Below, in pieces: positions 1 to 7,040 of a DNA stretch of 10,592 nucleotides. The stretch is from CAZIKB01 sp964539665 (GTDB lineage: Bacteria > Zhuqueibacterota > Zhuqueibacteria > Oceanimicrobiales > Oceanimicrobiaceae): NCBI GenBank assembly GCA_964539665.1, contig CAZIKB010000173.1, positions 1-10,592 of the forward strand. Direction: 5' to 3'. Under the pieces are notes generated by a model. That model saw nothing but the letters and a program-made list of their open reading frames with translations, was not told the DNA's origin and did not search any database. The translations under genes were made by a program, and so were the position numbers. The first letter of the stretch is position 1; the number at the start of each line of letters is the position of its first letter.

Positions 1-1
1 T

Positions 2-76
2 TTAGTCAGAGAGCCCATGCGATTGAATGATCCGGTTGAATTCTTTGGTCCAGAGTATCTGACTGGATTTCAATAA
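2..76 (+). CDS. bshB1: C-terminal end of a probable bacillithiol deacetylase BshB1 (partial)
   Basis: An open frame enters from the left edge and stops with TAA at 74-76, giving 24 residues. They begin LVREPMRLNDPVEFFG and finish LTGFQ. A 'vREPl.l.DP' segment is what I recall at the C terminus of the LmbE/PIG-L-type N-acetylglucosaminyl-malate deacetylases (BshB1), where it follows the last strand of the fold. The next gene is bshA, which makes that enzyme's substrate, and bshB1 and bshA are often adjacent. No catalytic residue (the zinc-binding HPDD motif) lies inside the window, so the identity rests on a short tail plus context. It could be another protein, but the frame and stop are clear. 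The 211-bp gap to bshA leaves co-transcription uncertain. Confidence 0.5.
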   Translation, partial: LVREPMRLNDPVEFFGPEYLTGFQ

Positions 77-108
77 AATGTAAATTAAGCTAATGCAAAA
101 TATCATCC

Positions 109-207
109 TATCCCGATTTTACTTTATGCATAACAATATTGAATGTCGGGATAAATCGGGAATCCATGTGCGTGAAGCCTGCATTCCCGCTTAAAAATAC
201 GGGAATG
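109..207. repeat. Palindromic intergenic repeat cluster (CCCG/CGGG type)
   Basis: Three inverted repeats lie in the gap between the bshB1-like gene and bshA. TCCCGATTT at 111-119 pairs with AAATCGGGA at 153-161. TATCCCGA at 109-116 pairs alternatively with TCGGGATA at 146-153. CATTCCCG at 182-189 pairs with CGGGAATG at 200-207 across a 10-nt loop. Read on the minus strand, the segment contains TGTCATTCCCG and GGATTCCCG, a wording often seen in dispersed bacterial intergenic palindromes. There is no T-run after the last stem on the + strand, so a classical intrinsic terminator is not well supported. The rest of 77-287 is AT-rich with no gene. Confidence 0.6.
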
Positions 208-287
208 ACAAAAAATAAGAAAGTTGGGAAAAAGTAAGCGGTTGTGAAATTCAATTATCAATTTTAAATATAAACAGGTTGTTAAAA

Positions 288-1409
288 ATGAAAATTGCTA
301 TTGTATGTTATCCCACACATGGTGGTAGTGGAGTTGTTGCGTCTGAGCTGGCGCTGGGTTTAGCGGAACGCGGTCATGAAATTCATATTATCAGCTATGC
401 CACGCCTTTTCGATTACGCTCTTTTAGCCAGAGAGTCTTTATTCATGAAGTGGAAGTGGCTTCATACCCTCTGTTTAAATTTCCACCTTATGCTCTGGGC
501 CTGGCAACAAAATTAGCCGATATTGCCGAAGAATATAAGCTGGATTTGATTCACGCCCATTATGCGGTACCGCACGCTGCCAGCGCTTATTTGGCTAAGA
601 AAATTCTTCGATCAGACAAATTGAAAGTCATTACCACCTTACACGGCACCGATATTACCCTGGTGGGCGCAGATAAATCCTTTCACCGTGTTATCAAGTT
701 TGGTATTGAAGAGTCAGATGGAGTTACTGCTGTTTCCAGGTTCCTGCAAAAGCGTACTATCGATGAATTTGATATTCAAAGAGAAATACGCGTTATCTAC
801 AATTTTATCGATACCGATCGCTGCAGTCAAACATTACAGAAATGCCAAAGAGAATGTTACGCCCCCAACGGTGAAAAGATTCTCATGCATGCTTCCAATT
901 TTCGACCAGTAAAACGACCCAGTGATGTTGTGCGAATATTTGCCCGGGTTCGGGAGCAAATACCAGCAAAATTGTTGTTAGTTGGTGAAGGCCCCGAACG
1001 CTTGTTTGTTCAGCAATTGACCAAAGAACTCAAACTTACAGATGACGTGTTTTTTCTGGGAGAACAGGATTATATCGAGAATTTGTTAAATTGTGCAGAT
1101 TTGTTTATTTTACCTACCGAACAAGAGAGTTTTGGATTGGTGGCATTGGAAGCTCATTCGTGCGGAGTGCCGGTAGTTGGGGCTGCAACCGGTGGATTGC
1201 CAGAAGTAGTGGCTGATGGCGAGACAGGTTTTCTACTGCCTGTAGGTGAAATTGCTGAAATGGCGCAAAAGTCACTTGAAATTTTAACCGATGAACAAAA
1301 GCACATAATTTTTCGGAAACAAGCAAGAGAACGTGCAATTAAGTGTTTCGACAGTCGGCGAATAATTCCACAGTACGAGGCATTTTATGAGGAAATTTTG
1401 AATAAGTAA
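288..1409 (+). CDS. bshA: N-acetyl-alpha-D-glucosaminyl L-malate synthase BshA
   Basis: This cytoplasmic GT4-family (GT-B fold) glycosyltransferase joins UDP-GlcNAc to L-malate, the first step of bacillithiol synthesis. The 373 residues match the family's usual length of about 375. Visible landmarks are the N-terminal glycine loop GGSG (12-15) followed by VVASELALGLAERGHE, HAHYAVPHA (89-97), HGTD (119-122), ASNFRPVKR (202-210), VGEGPE (232-237) and the EX7E nucleotide-sugar motif with E280 and E288 in EQESFGLVALEAH. The ATG at 288 is preferred over an in-frame TTG at 279: it begins the conserved MKIAIVCYPTHGGSG strand, and CAGG at 275-278 lies about 9 nt upstream, whereas TTG would leave no room for a ribosome site. 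The product of the preceding partial gene would act next in the pathway. The kinase gene begins 3 bp after its stop, suggesting one transcript. Confidence 0.95.
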   Translation: MKIAIVCYPTHGGSGVVASELALGLAERGHEIHIISYATPFRLRSFSQRVFIHEVEVASYPLFKFPPYALGLATKLADIAEEYKLDLIHAHYAVPHAASAYLAKKILRSDKLKVITTLHGTDITLVGADKSFHRVIKFGIEESDGVTAVSRFLQKRTIDEFDIQREIRVIYNFIDTDRCSQTLQKCQRECYAPNGEKILMHASNFRPVKRPSDVVRIFARVREQIPAKLLLVGEGPERLFVQQLTKELKLTDDVFFLGEQDYIENLLNCADLFILPTEQESFGLVALEAHSCGVPVVGAATGGLPEVVADGETGFLLPVGEIAEMAQKSLEILTDEQKHIIFRKQARERAIKCFDSRRIIPQYEAFYEEILNK

Positions 1410-1412
1410 GAC

Positions 1413-2810
1413 ATGTGCACTTTTTCAATTCGTTCCCGCCTGATATTTCTTTTTATTTTGCAAATAGTCATCATCTTTTTAGCCGGTGGTATTTATCTCG
1501 ATTGGCAATTACGACAGACTTTAGAAAAAGAGCTTGCTGAAAAGCTGGAAAGATTGGCTAAAGTAGTGACTCTGCAAATTGATGGGGAGCTCCTCCAAAA
1601 CCTTTTGCCTGGCGATGAAGATACACGTACCTATAAAAATTTAAAATCCCAACTGCAATCAGTAAAAAGTGCAACCGATGTTCGGCGTATTTATCTTTTT
1701 ACCAAGGATCTCCGCAGTCTCGTTGATACCAAACCAGAGACTCCAATTGGCTCAGAATATGTTTTTTTGCAATTTAGTCAAAAGGAACTGACTAATCTAT
1801 TTGCTGGAAGTACCACGAATTCCCCTCTTTTTGAAGGCAGCGATGGCCGTTTGTACAAAACGGGATTTTCACCGGTAGTTTTAAATGGTGAGGTCATTGC
1901 AGGACTTGGACTGGAAGGCAGTGCTCAAACCCTTGAAGCCATTCAAACCGTTCGCCGTGATCTTTTGATTTTAGGAGCGGCTGTTTTGATTGGGTCTGTG
2001 ATACTTGGATTTTTCTTTTCAGAAAGGATGACTACTCCCATTAACCGCCTGAAAGTTGCTGCTCAAAAGATTGCCAGAGGCGATTATGAAACCGCCGTTC
2101 AAATAAAAGGCAAAGATGAAATTGGCTTTTTGGGGCAAACCATGGAGGAAATGCGGCGTGCCATTGTGCAACGGGATATCAGGCAGAAAGCCATGCTTGC
2201 CGGCGTGGCCCATGAAATTAGAAATCCATTAGGCGGCATTGAATTGTTTGCAGGGCTTTTGGTCAGTGAATTAAAAGATGAAAAAGAGAAAAAAAGCGCA
2301 GAGACAATATTAAAAGAGGTGAGAAATCTAAATAAGATTGTGCAGGATTTTTTGGATTATGCCCGACCAAACATACCTGAAAAAGAAAAGTGCTGCGTTA
2401 AAGAAATATTCAGTGAAGCACAAATGCTGATGGCACATGAGCTGAATGGCTACAAAATTGAATTCGAAGAGGAAAATAAAAACCTGGAAGCCATGGTCGA
2501 TCCACAACATTTAAAACAAATATTTTTGAATTTAATAAAAAATTCAGTCGAGGCTATGTCGGGAATTGGGAAGATTAAATTGACAGTTACATCCAATAGC
2601 AACGCCGTAAATTTAATTTTTGAAGACATCGGACCAGGCATTCCGCGGGAAATTCAAAAACAGATTTTTGAACCGTTTTTCACGAATCGGAAAGATGGCA
2701 CCGGCTTGGGACTGGCAATTGTGAAGAGTTTGGTGGAAGAGAATGGCGGGGAGATTCGAGTGGTTGAAGGTGACGGAGCAGTATTTGAGATTGTACTTGC
2801 AGCGGAATGA
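1413..2810 (+). CDS. Membrane sensor histidine kinase (HAMP-HisKA-HATPase)
   Basis: This 465-residue sensor kinase of a two-component system should sit in the inner membrane, autophosphorylate and pass phosphate to a response regulator. TM1 is about residues 9-28 and TM2 about 183-203. The roughly 150 residues between them look like a periplasmic Cache/PAS-like sensor, with YKTGFSPVVLNGEVIAGLGLEG near its end. A HAMP segment follows (about 204-257). The dimerisation helix carries the phospho-acceptor His267 in AHEIRNP. The ATPase domain has N377 (NLIKNS), D405 in EDIGPGIP, the F-box FEPFF (419-423) and the G2 box GTGLGLA (429-435). All catalytic boxes look intact. Its start is 3 bp after bshA with only a weak ribosome site (GAGGA at 1389-1393 is too far). 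Its likely partner is the NtrC-type regulator 453 bp downstream. The ligand cannot be read from the sequence. Confidence 0.92.
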   Translation: MCTFSIRSRLIFLFILQIVIIFLAGGIYLDWQLRQTLEKELAEKLERLAKVVTLQIDGELLQNLLPGDEDTRTYKNLKSQLQSVKSATDVRRIYLFTKDLRSLVDTKPETPIGSEYVFLQFSQKELTNLFAGSTTNSPLFEGSDGRLYKTGFSPVVLNGEVIAGLGLEGSAQTLEAIQTVRRDLLILGAAVLIGSVILGFFFSERMTTPINRLKVAAQKIARGDYETAVQIKGKDEIGFLGQTMEEMRRAIVQRDIRQKAMLAGVAHEIRNPLGGIELFAGLLVSELKDEKEKKSAETILKEVRNLNKIVQDFLDYARPNIPEKEKCCVKEIFSEAQMLMAHELNGYKIEFEEENKNLEAMVDPQHLKQIFLNLIKNSVEAMSGIGKIKLTVTSNSNAVNLIFEDIGPGIPREIQKQIFEPFFTNRKDGTGLGLAIVKSLVEENGGEIRVVEGDGAVFEIVLAAE

Positions 2811-2928
2811 TAACCAGCTCCAATTAATTACATTAGCAAAATAATTCTGGACAAAATAATTACAAGACTATTGTAAAAAAATGACCATATGCTTCTTATG
2901 GCTGATTTTCTATGATTAATACTCAATC

Positions 2929-3031
2929 TGTCATTCAGAAGGAATCCTGTTAGCGATTCAGTATATAGTTTGCAATTATATATAAAAACAGCATCTTATC
3001 GCTCAATAAAAAAGATTCTTACAGAATGATA
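2929..3031. repeat. Degenerate MITE-like inverted-repeat element
   Basis: The ends form an imperfect inverted repeat. TGTCATTCAGAAGGAATC at 2929-2946 matches the reverse complement of GATTCTTACAGAATGATA at 3014-3031 at 14 of 18 positions. The element is about 103 bp and codes for nothing. Its ends resemble the 'TGTCATTCTGA...GAATC' palindromes seen in intergenic spaces of many bacteria, but here they are decayed. A nested GAATC/GATTC pair sits at 2942-2946 and 2955-2959. Confidence 0.55.
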
Positions 3032-3202
3032 GGCTGAACAACTATTATCTTATAAAACATAAAAAACGATTTAATCAAACTTACACTATTTTCCCCCAAA
3101 TTTAAATCCTTGATAAATTTAAAACTATTTGGTATTTTTACAATGAAAAAAAGTGTACGGATTTTTCTGGATTCGATAGAAAAGCACGGATAATAATTTA
3201 GA

Positions 3203-3243
3203 AAATTCGTGAAAATCTGTGTAATCCGTGTCATCTGTGGTCC
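3203..3243. repeat. Dispersed-repeat-like segment (AATCCGTG...ATCTGTGG wording)
   Basis: The segment reads as successive near-copies of a short word: AAATCTGTG, TAATCCGTG, TCATCTGTGG. A looser copy, GCACGGATAAT, lies just upstream at 3184-3194 in opposite orientation. The same core ACACGGATTAC occurs reversed at 6920-6930 in another gap of this window. Text of this kind recurs between genes in many FCB-type genomes and often gives spurious antisense proteins. It ends only about 20 bp before the regulator's start codon. Confidence 0.5.
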
Positions 3244-3254
3244 ATTAAAAATGC

Positions 3255-3258
3255 AGGT
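3255..3258 (+). promoter_or_regulatory. Ribosome binding site fixing a GTG start
   Basis: AGGT at 3255-3258 lies 5 nt upstream of GTG at 3264, supporting GTG as the regulator's start. An ATG at 3251 is out of frame and stops after eight codons. Confidence 0.6.
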
Positions 3259-3263
3259 AATCA

Positions 3264-4649
3264 GTGGACGCAAATAAATTTAAAATATTAATCGTTGAAG
3301 ATAACGACACCATGCGCGAGGGCATTTCGCGGGTGGTCCAAAAGATGGGTCATCTAACTGTGGAAACCTCAGATGGTGAGCAGGCATTATCGGAATTTGC
3401 TAAGACTCAATTTGATTTTATGATAACCGATTATAAACTTCCTGGCATGGATGGTATTGCTCTGCTGCAGAAACTAAAAGCAACATCTCCTGATACCGAA
3501 GTCCTAATTATCACCGCGTATGGAACCATTGAGCTGGCGGTGGAAGCCATGCAAAAGGGTGCGGCGGATTTCATCACCAAACCGTTTCCGCCAGAAGAAT
3601 TGAGCCTCAAAGTTAATAAAATTCTGGAGCGTATCAAAGAGCGGGCGGAAATGGATCGGATTTCAGAAGAGAATCTTTATTTGCGTGACCAGGTGGATGT
3701 GCAGTTCAACTTTGGCGAAATCGTGGGCCAGTCGCCAGCGATGCAGAATGTGTACCGTACTATCGAAAAAGTGGCCAGAGGCGATTCTTCGGTCATCATT
3801 TACGGTGAAAGCGGCACCGGCAAAGAATTGATTGCACGCGCCATTCATAAGGCCAGTCCACGCAGGAATCGGGCTTTCATTCGGGTGAACTGCGGAGCCT
3901 TGGCAGAGGGAGTTCTGGAGTCGGAGCTTTTTGGCCATGAGAAGGGCGCGTTTACCGGCGCCGTAAAGCGAAAAAAAGGTCGGTTTGAATTAGCCCAGCA
4001 CGGCAGCATTTTCTTAGATGAAATTGGCGATATTCCTTTGCAGACCCAGGTAAAACTCTTGCGGGTTTTGCAGGAAAAAGAATTTGAACGCGTCGGCGGA
4101 GAAGAGACTTTATCAGTGGATGTACGAATTATTGCCGCGACTAATAAAAATCTCCAGGAAGAAATCGAGAAAGGTGATTTTCGAGAGGACCTCTATTATC
4201 GGCTGCATATCATCCCTATTTATCTACCACCTTTGAGAGAGCGCATGGCAGATATACCAATTTTAACCGAGCATTTTATCAGCAAAATTAGCAATGAATT
4301 GAATGTTGCAAATTTGTCCATTGACAATTACGCGGTCGAAAAATTGAAGGATTACGAGTGGCCTGGAAATATTCGCGAGTTTGAAAATGTGTTGGAAAGA
4401 GCCGCGGTGCTTTGTGATGAAGGATATATTAAATTGGCCGATCTACCGATATTTACAGATAGTCGAGCAGTTGGCGACCTGCAATCTACGAGTGATTTGG
4501 ATTTGAATATGGCGCTTGAGTCCCTTGAAAAACAACTTATTGAAAAAGCATTAGACCGGGCTCGTGGAATAAAAACTGAAGCTGCAAAAATTCTAGGTAT
4601 CAAAACCAGTGCGCTTTATTATAAATTAGAAAAGTATGGTTTGATTTAA
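3264..4649 (+). CDS. NtrC-family sigma-54-dependent response regulator
   Basis: This 461-residue cytoplasmic activator is the likely partner of the upstream histidine kinase. The receiver domain (about 7-120) has the acidic pair E12/D13, phospho-acceptor D56 in MITDYKLPGMDG, T84 and K106. A linker leads to an AAA+ domain (about 150-390) with Walker A GESGTGKE (181-188), the sigma-54 contact loop GAFTGA (228-233), Walker B IFLDE (249-253), arginine-finger region FREDLYYRL and sensor II WPGNIREFEN (366-375). A Fis-type helix-turn-helix closes the protein (about 417-459, ending LYYKLEKYGLI). Every element needed to remodel sigma-54 polymerase is present. The start is GTG with AGGT upstream. Two -24/-12 promoters lie downstream, one of them starting 3 bp after the stop codon, so they are natural targets. 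That link is inferred, not shown. Confidence 0.95.
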   Translation: MDANKFKILIVEDNDTMREGISRVVQKMGHLTVETSDGEQALSEFAKTQFDFMITDYKLPGMDGIALLQKLKATSPDTEVLIITAYGTIELAVEAMQKGAADFITKPFPPEELSLKVNKILERIKERAEMDRISEENLYLRDQVDVQFNFGEIVGQSPAMQNVYRTIEKVARGDSSVIIYGESGTGKELIARAIHKASPRRNRAFIRVNCGALAEGVLESELFGHEKGAFTGAVKRKKGRFELAQHGSIFLDEIGDIPLQTQVKLLRVLQEKEFERVGGEETLSVDVRIIAATNKNLQEEIEKGDFREDLYYRLHIIPIYLPPLRERMADIPILTEHFISKISNELNVANLSIDNYAVEKLKDYEWPGNIREFENVLERAAVLCDEGYIKLADLPIFTDSRAVGDLQSTSDLDLNMALESLEKQLIEKALDRARGIKTEAAKILGIKTSALYYKLEKYGLI

Positions 4650-4651
4650 CC

Positions 4652-4667
4652 TGGCATGAAAATTGTA
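4652..4667 (+). promoter_or_regulatory. Sigma-54 (-24/-12) promoter for the coiled-coil/beta-barrel operon
   Basis: TGGCATGAAAATTGTA matches the sigma-54 consensus TGGCAYG-N4-TTGCW at every defined base except T for C at -12. The GG (4653-4654) and the GT (4665-4666) have the required spacing. Transcription would begin near 4678, leaving a leader of about 57 nt before ATG 4735. The site lies 3 bp behind the stop of an NtrC-type activator gene, in a non-coding gap. Confidence 0.78.
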
Positions 4668-4717
4668 CAAATGTAAAATAAGCAAAGAAAAAGTGTAAGA
4701 AGTTGAAATTTGTACAA
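4663..4717. repeat. Pair of TTGTACAA palindromes around the promoter
   Basis: The perfect 8-bp palindrome TTGTACAA occurs at 4663-4670 and again at 4710-4717, each flanked by A-rich sequence and 47 bp apart. The first covers the -12 element and the second lies in the leader about 17 nt before ATG 4735. They could be operator sites for a dimeric regulator. A further copy at 1851-1858, inside the kinase gene, shows the word can arise by chance in this AT-rich DNA. Confidence 0.4.
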
Positions 4718-4734
4718 AAAGAGTACCTAAAGAA

Positions 4735-5745
4735 ATGTTAAATTTTAAAAAACAATATATTTTATTCGGTTTAGCTGTATGGTTGGTTTTAGTCATTTCT
4801 GGAAGTCAAGTGATATCTCAGGAATCTTCTTTTGAGTTGGTGAAAAAGGAATTCAACCGGATTGAATCAAATATTACTCAGCTTGATTCTCAGCGTGCAC
4901 AGCTGTCGAAGCAAGTACAATCTTATTCACGGGAAATACAAAAATTAAAGAGCAACGATAATCTGAATTATTTTCAACAACAAAAGTTAGAAGGCCTGTT
5001 GAAGAATTCGCAGGATATTTCCAACCAGATGGAATCCATAGATTCTGAGCTCCATTCAGCATATAAATTGTATAAAGAAACCGGTCAAAAATTGATTAGT
5101 TTCTATGACTCCAAGATTAAAAAAAACTTAAAACTTTTAGAAAATAAGAAAATATTAGAGGAGTTGCGAGATACCTTAATTAAAGAACTTGATACTCTGC
5201 GCTTACAAAAAGAACAGATACAGCAAAAAACAGGCTCTATGCAGCTTATAAACATAATAATTACAAAACTTCAAATTGAACCAGACGACTCACCCAAACA
5301 AGTTGAACAAAAAGCGGATTTGCTTAAAGATCAGGAAGACAAACTTCGGCGTTTCCAAAGACAATTAAGTCACCGGACTAAAGAACTACAAAAGGAACTG
5401 GAGATTCAAACTCGTATGAGTGACTTTGTGACGGATATTGCGTTCTTTGACCAGCAGGAAGAAGCCTTAGGCGATGTGAGTAAATTGCAGGAAGAAAAAG
5501 CATTAAATGTTGTGGGTGCAGAGGATTTTTTTGATCGAGGTGTTCAAGACCTTAATGTACGTATCGAAAGGAATCTGTTAGTGGGGCAAAAGGATTTTGA
5601 TTTTTCAAATCTCTCTATTGAGCAACTGGAAGATGTAATTGATGATTTTAATAAAAGAGAACTGCGTGTGCAAGCCCAGGCAGACAGCTTAGCTCAACAA
5701 GCGGAAGTATTTTATAAGGCTGCAAAAAAGATGAAAAAACAATAG
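4735..5745 (+). CDS. Secreted coiled-coil protein of unknown function
   Basis: I do not recognise a named family for this 336-residue protein. The N terminus (MLNFKKQYILFGLAVWLVLVISGSQ) is a signal peptide or membrane anchor, with possible cleavage near residue 28 (VIS|QES). Nearly all the rest is charged and heptad-like, rich in Lys, Glu, Gln and Leu: about 33-150 (KEFNRIESNITQLDSQ), 150-240 (RDTLIKELDTLRLQKEQIQ) and a C-terminal helical stretch ending AAKKMKKQ. This points to a long periplasmic coiled coil. There is no lipobox and no globular domain I can identify. ATG 4735 follows a weak ribosome site (TAAAGAA). It is the first gene behind a sigma-54 promoter and is followed 9 bp later by a beta-barrel gene, so the two probably work together at the outer membrane. 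A periplasmic spacer or adaptor is a possible role only by analogy. Confidence 0.75.
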   Translation: MLNFKKQYILFGLAVWLVLVISGSQVISQESSFELVKKEFNRIESNITQLDSQRAQLSKQVQSYSREIQKLKSNDNLNYFQQQKLEGLLKNSQDISNQMESIDSELHSAYKLYKETGQKLISFYDSKIKKNLKLLENKKILEELRDTLIKELDTLRLQKEQIQQKTGSMQLINIIITKLQIEPDDSPKQVEQKADLLKDQEDKLRRFQRQLSHRTKELQKELEIQTRMSDFVTDIAFFDQQEEALGDVSKLQEEKALNVVGAEDFFDRGVQDLNVRIERNLLVGQKDFDFSNLSIEQLEDVIDDFNKRELRVQAQADSLAQQAEVFYKAAKKMKKQ

Positions 5746-5754
5746 ATTTTTCTG

Positions 5755-6825
5755 GTGGAAAATAATCGTCAAAGATTTTGGATAGTATTTATTTTTTTTA
5801 TAACAGGCTTATTCAGCCTTGAGAATGTAATTGCCCAGGAAAAATCAAAGTGGCGCGTAAGAAATCGTCTGCAAGCTTCTTACGAATTTGATAACAATAT
5901 CCGAGAGGCATCTTCTGATACGATAAAATCAATTGAAGATTCTTCAGTTAGATTTCTGTTTAACTCCCGAGCAGTACGAATCAGTCCTAAAACCCGAATA
6001 GTATTTTCATACCGCGGGGGTCTTCAAACCTACTTTCAAAATGCGATTGAAAATAAGCTCATTAACGAATTTGATCTTTCAACTGGCCTCAAAATGCAAA
6101 AAATGGTATTAGGAATCAGAAGCGCAGGACGACTGAAGATTTATTTGAACGATATTACAGACTATGTGTCCGGTTCGGTTGAAGGATATCTGCAATTGCC
6201 GCCGTTATTTAATATTAAGAATGAGATTGCTATTAATTTTGCTGGATTAAATTATCAGACATTTTCTGTATTTAACTATTCTGAAAACCAAATCAAGTGG
6301 TCTATTTCAAAAAAGGTGTTTTCAGGATTAGGCGGTGTGTTTGAATTTTCTGGCAAGCAGGTTAATTACAATCGCCCGGTTAATGACAGGTCAGAATTTG
6401 CAAATTTGGCAATAGAGCAGAAAGACCATAATTATAAGTTATTATTTCAATTAAATTATTCAAAAACTTTTTTAATTAATCTCAATTATGCTTTTCAGCA
6501 GAATAATTCTAACAGTCAGGGTTATGCATACAACAAGCATCAAGTAACTTTAGTGTTTGGATTACCAGTGTCCAAAGGCGTCTGGCTTCGCAGTTACGGA
6601 GCATACCAAATGAAGAACTACGATGAAGATATAATAACCATGTTTCCACTGGATATCGATACTGAGCGAGATGAAAGTAATTTTATCATCATTGATATTT
6701 CAAAAGATATAAATTCGAACTTGAATGCGCTCGTTCGTTTTGCCTATTATAATAATGAATCTATTATCCGCAACCGCTTCTACAACAAATCTCTCATCAG
6801 TTTTGGTTTCGATTATCGTTTTTAG
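5755..6825 (+). CDS. Probable outer-membrane beta-barrel protein
   Basis: This 356-residue protein has a signal peptide (hydrophobic core about 8-20, cleavage probably at VIA|QE, residue 27). The body consists of alternating polar/aromatic stretches typical of amphipathic strands, for example KWRVRNRLQASYEFDNNI, VRISPKTRIVFSYRGGL, FLINLNYAFQ, VWLRSYGAYQ and NLNALVRFAYYNN. It ends SLISFGFDYRF, with Phe last and aromatic residues at alternate positions before it. That is the C-terminal signal recognised by the Bam complex in Gram-negative bacteria. The start is taken as GTG at 5755, 9 bp after the coiled-coil gene; there is no ATG that keeps the signal peptide and no strong ribosome site, so translational coupling is likely. 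I cannot name the family or a transported substrate. It is probably co-transcribed from the upstream sigma-54 promoter. Confidence 0.78.
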   Translation: MENNRQRFWIVFIFFITGLFSLENVIAQEKSKWRVRNRLQASYEFDNNIREASSDTIKSIEDSSVRFLFNSRAVRISPKTRIVFSYRGGLQTYFQNAIENKLINEFDLSTGLKMQKMVLGIRSAGRLKIYLNDITDYVSGSVEGYLQLPPLFNIKNEIAINFAGLNYQTFSVFNYSENQIKWSISKKVFSGLGGVFEFSGKQVNYNRPVNDRSEFANLAIEQKDHNYKLLFQLNYSKTFLINLNYAFQQNNSNSQGYAYNKHQVTLVFGLPVSKGVWLRSYGAYQMKNYDEDIITMFPLDIDTERDESNFIIIDISKDINSNLNALVRFAYYNNESIIRNRFYNKSLISFGFDYRF

Positions 6826-6862
6826 TATCAGATTTCTGACACAATTTTCAAAAAACTGATAC
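6825..6862 (+). terminator. Weak inverted repeat after the beta-barrel gene
   Basis: GTATCAG at 6825-6831 pairs with CTGATAC at 6856-6862 across a 24-nt A/T-rich loop, starting at the stop codon. It stands where an operon should end, but the stem is short and no T-run follows. It could be a Rho-independent terminator remnant, an RNA-stability hairpin, or chance. Confidence 0.25.
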
Positions 6863-6909
6863 CTTCGTAGGGAAATCAATAATTAACCTCATACCTCTGC
6901 ACTAATTAT

Positions 6910-6930
6910 CACGGAATTTACACGGATTAC
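6910..6930. repeat. Second copy of the ACACGGATTAC repeat word
   Basis: CACGGAATTTACACGGATTA at 6910-6929 contains CACGGA twice and shares the 11-mer ACACGGATTAC (6920-6930) with the reverse complement of the repeat before the response regulator gene. The surrounding 286-bp gap holds no gene. The sigma-54 promoter lies 111 bp further on. Confidence 0.4.
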
Positions 6931-7040
6931 AACTGGAATCTACTGTTACATGCACTGGCTCCCCGATAAAAGCACTCGGAAATGGTATTTTGTGACAGCA
7001 AATAGTTTTGACAGAATGATTAACTAAAGTTTGAAGGGTT

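Larger units (their letters stand above)
2811..3263. other. 453-bp gene-free AT-rich gap splitting the kinase and regulator genes
   Basis: I see no convincing gene here. The stretch is rich in A and T, with a run of frequent stops on the + strand. It holds a degenerate inverted-repeat element (2929-3031) and a dispersed-repeat-like segment (about 3160-3243), both listed separately. A 9-bp direct repeat AAAATAATT occurs at 2838-2846 and 2853-2861 and is not remarkable at this base composition. An open antisense frame at 3019-3273 covers the repeat and is judged spurious. The regulator's promoter presumably lies here, but I cannot point to -35/-10 boxes with confidence. Confidence 0.7.

Noticed and set aside
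182..207. Intrinsic terminator for the bshB1-like gene
   Set aside because: The 8-bp stem is followed by ACAAAAAATAAG rather than a T-run on the + strand, and it lies over 100 bp after the stop.
279..287. TTG start for bshA three codons upstream of the ATG
   Set aside because: The ribosome-like CAGG ends directly before it, leaving no spacing, and the family starts at MKIAIV.
2432..2447. TGGCAC within the kinase gene as a sigma-54 promoter
   Set aside because: No TTGC at the required distance, and it lies inside coding DNA.
3019..3273. Open antisense frame of 84 codons in the gap before the regulator gene
   Set aside because: It covers the dispersed repeat and runs into the regulator's start, its wording (GPQMTRITQIFTNF) is typical of translated repeat DNA, and no ribosome site or domain supports it.
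6966..6985. TGGCTCCCCGATAAAAGC as another -24/-12 site
   Set aside because: The spacing between the GG and GC pairs is wrong and TTGC is absent.
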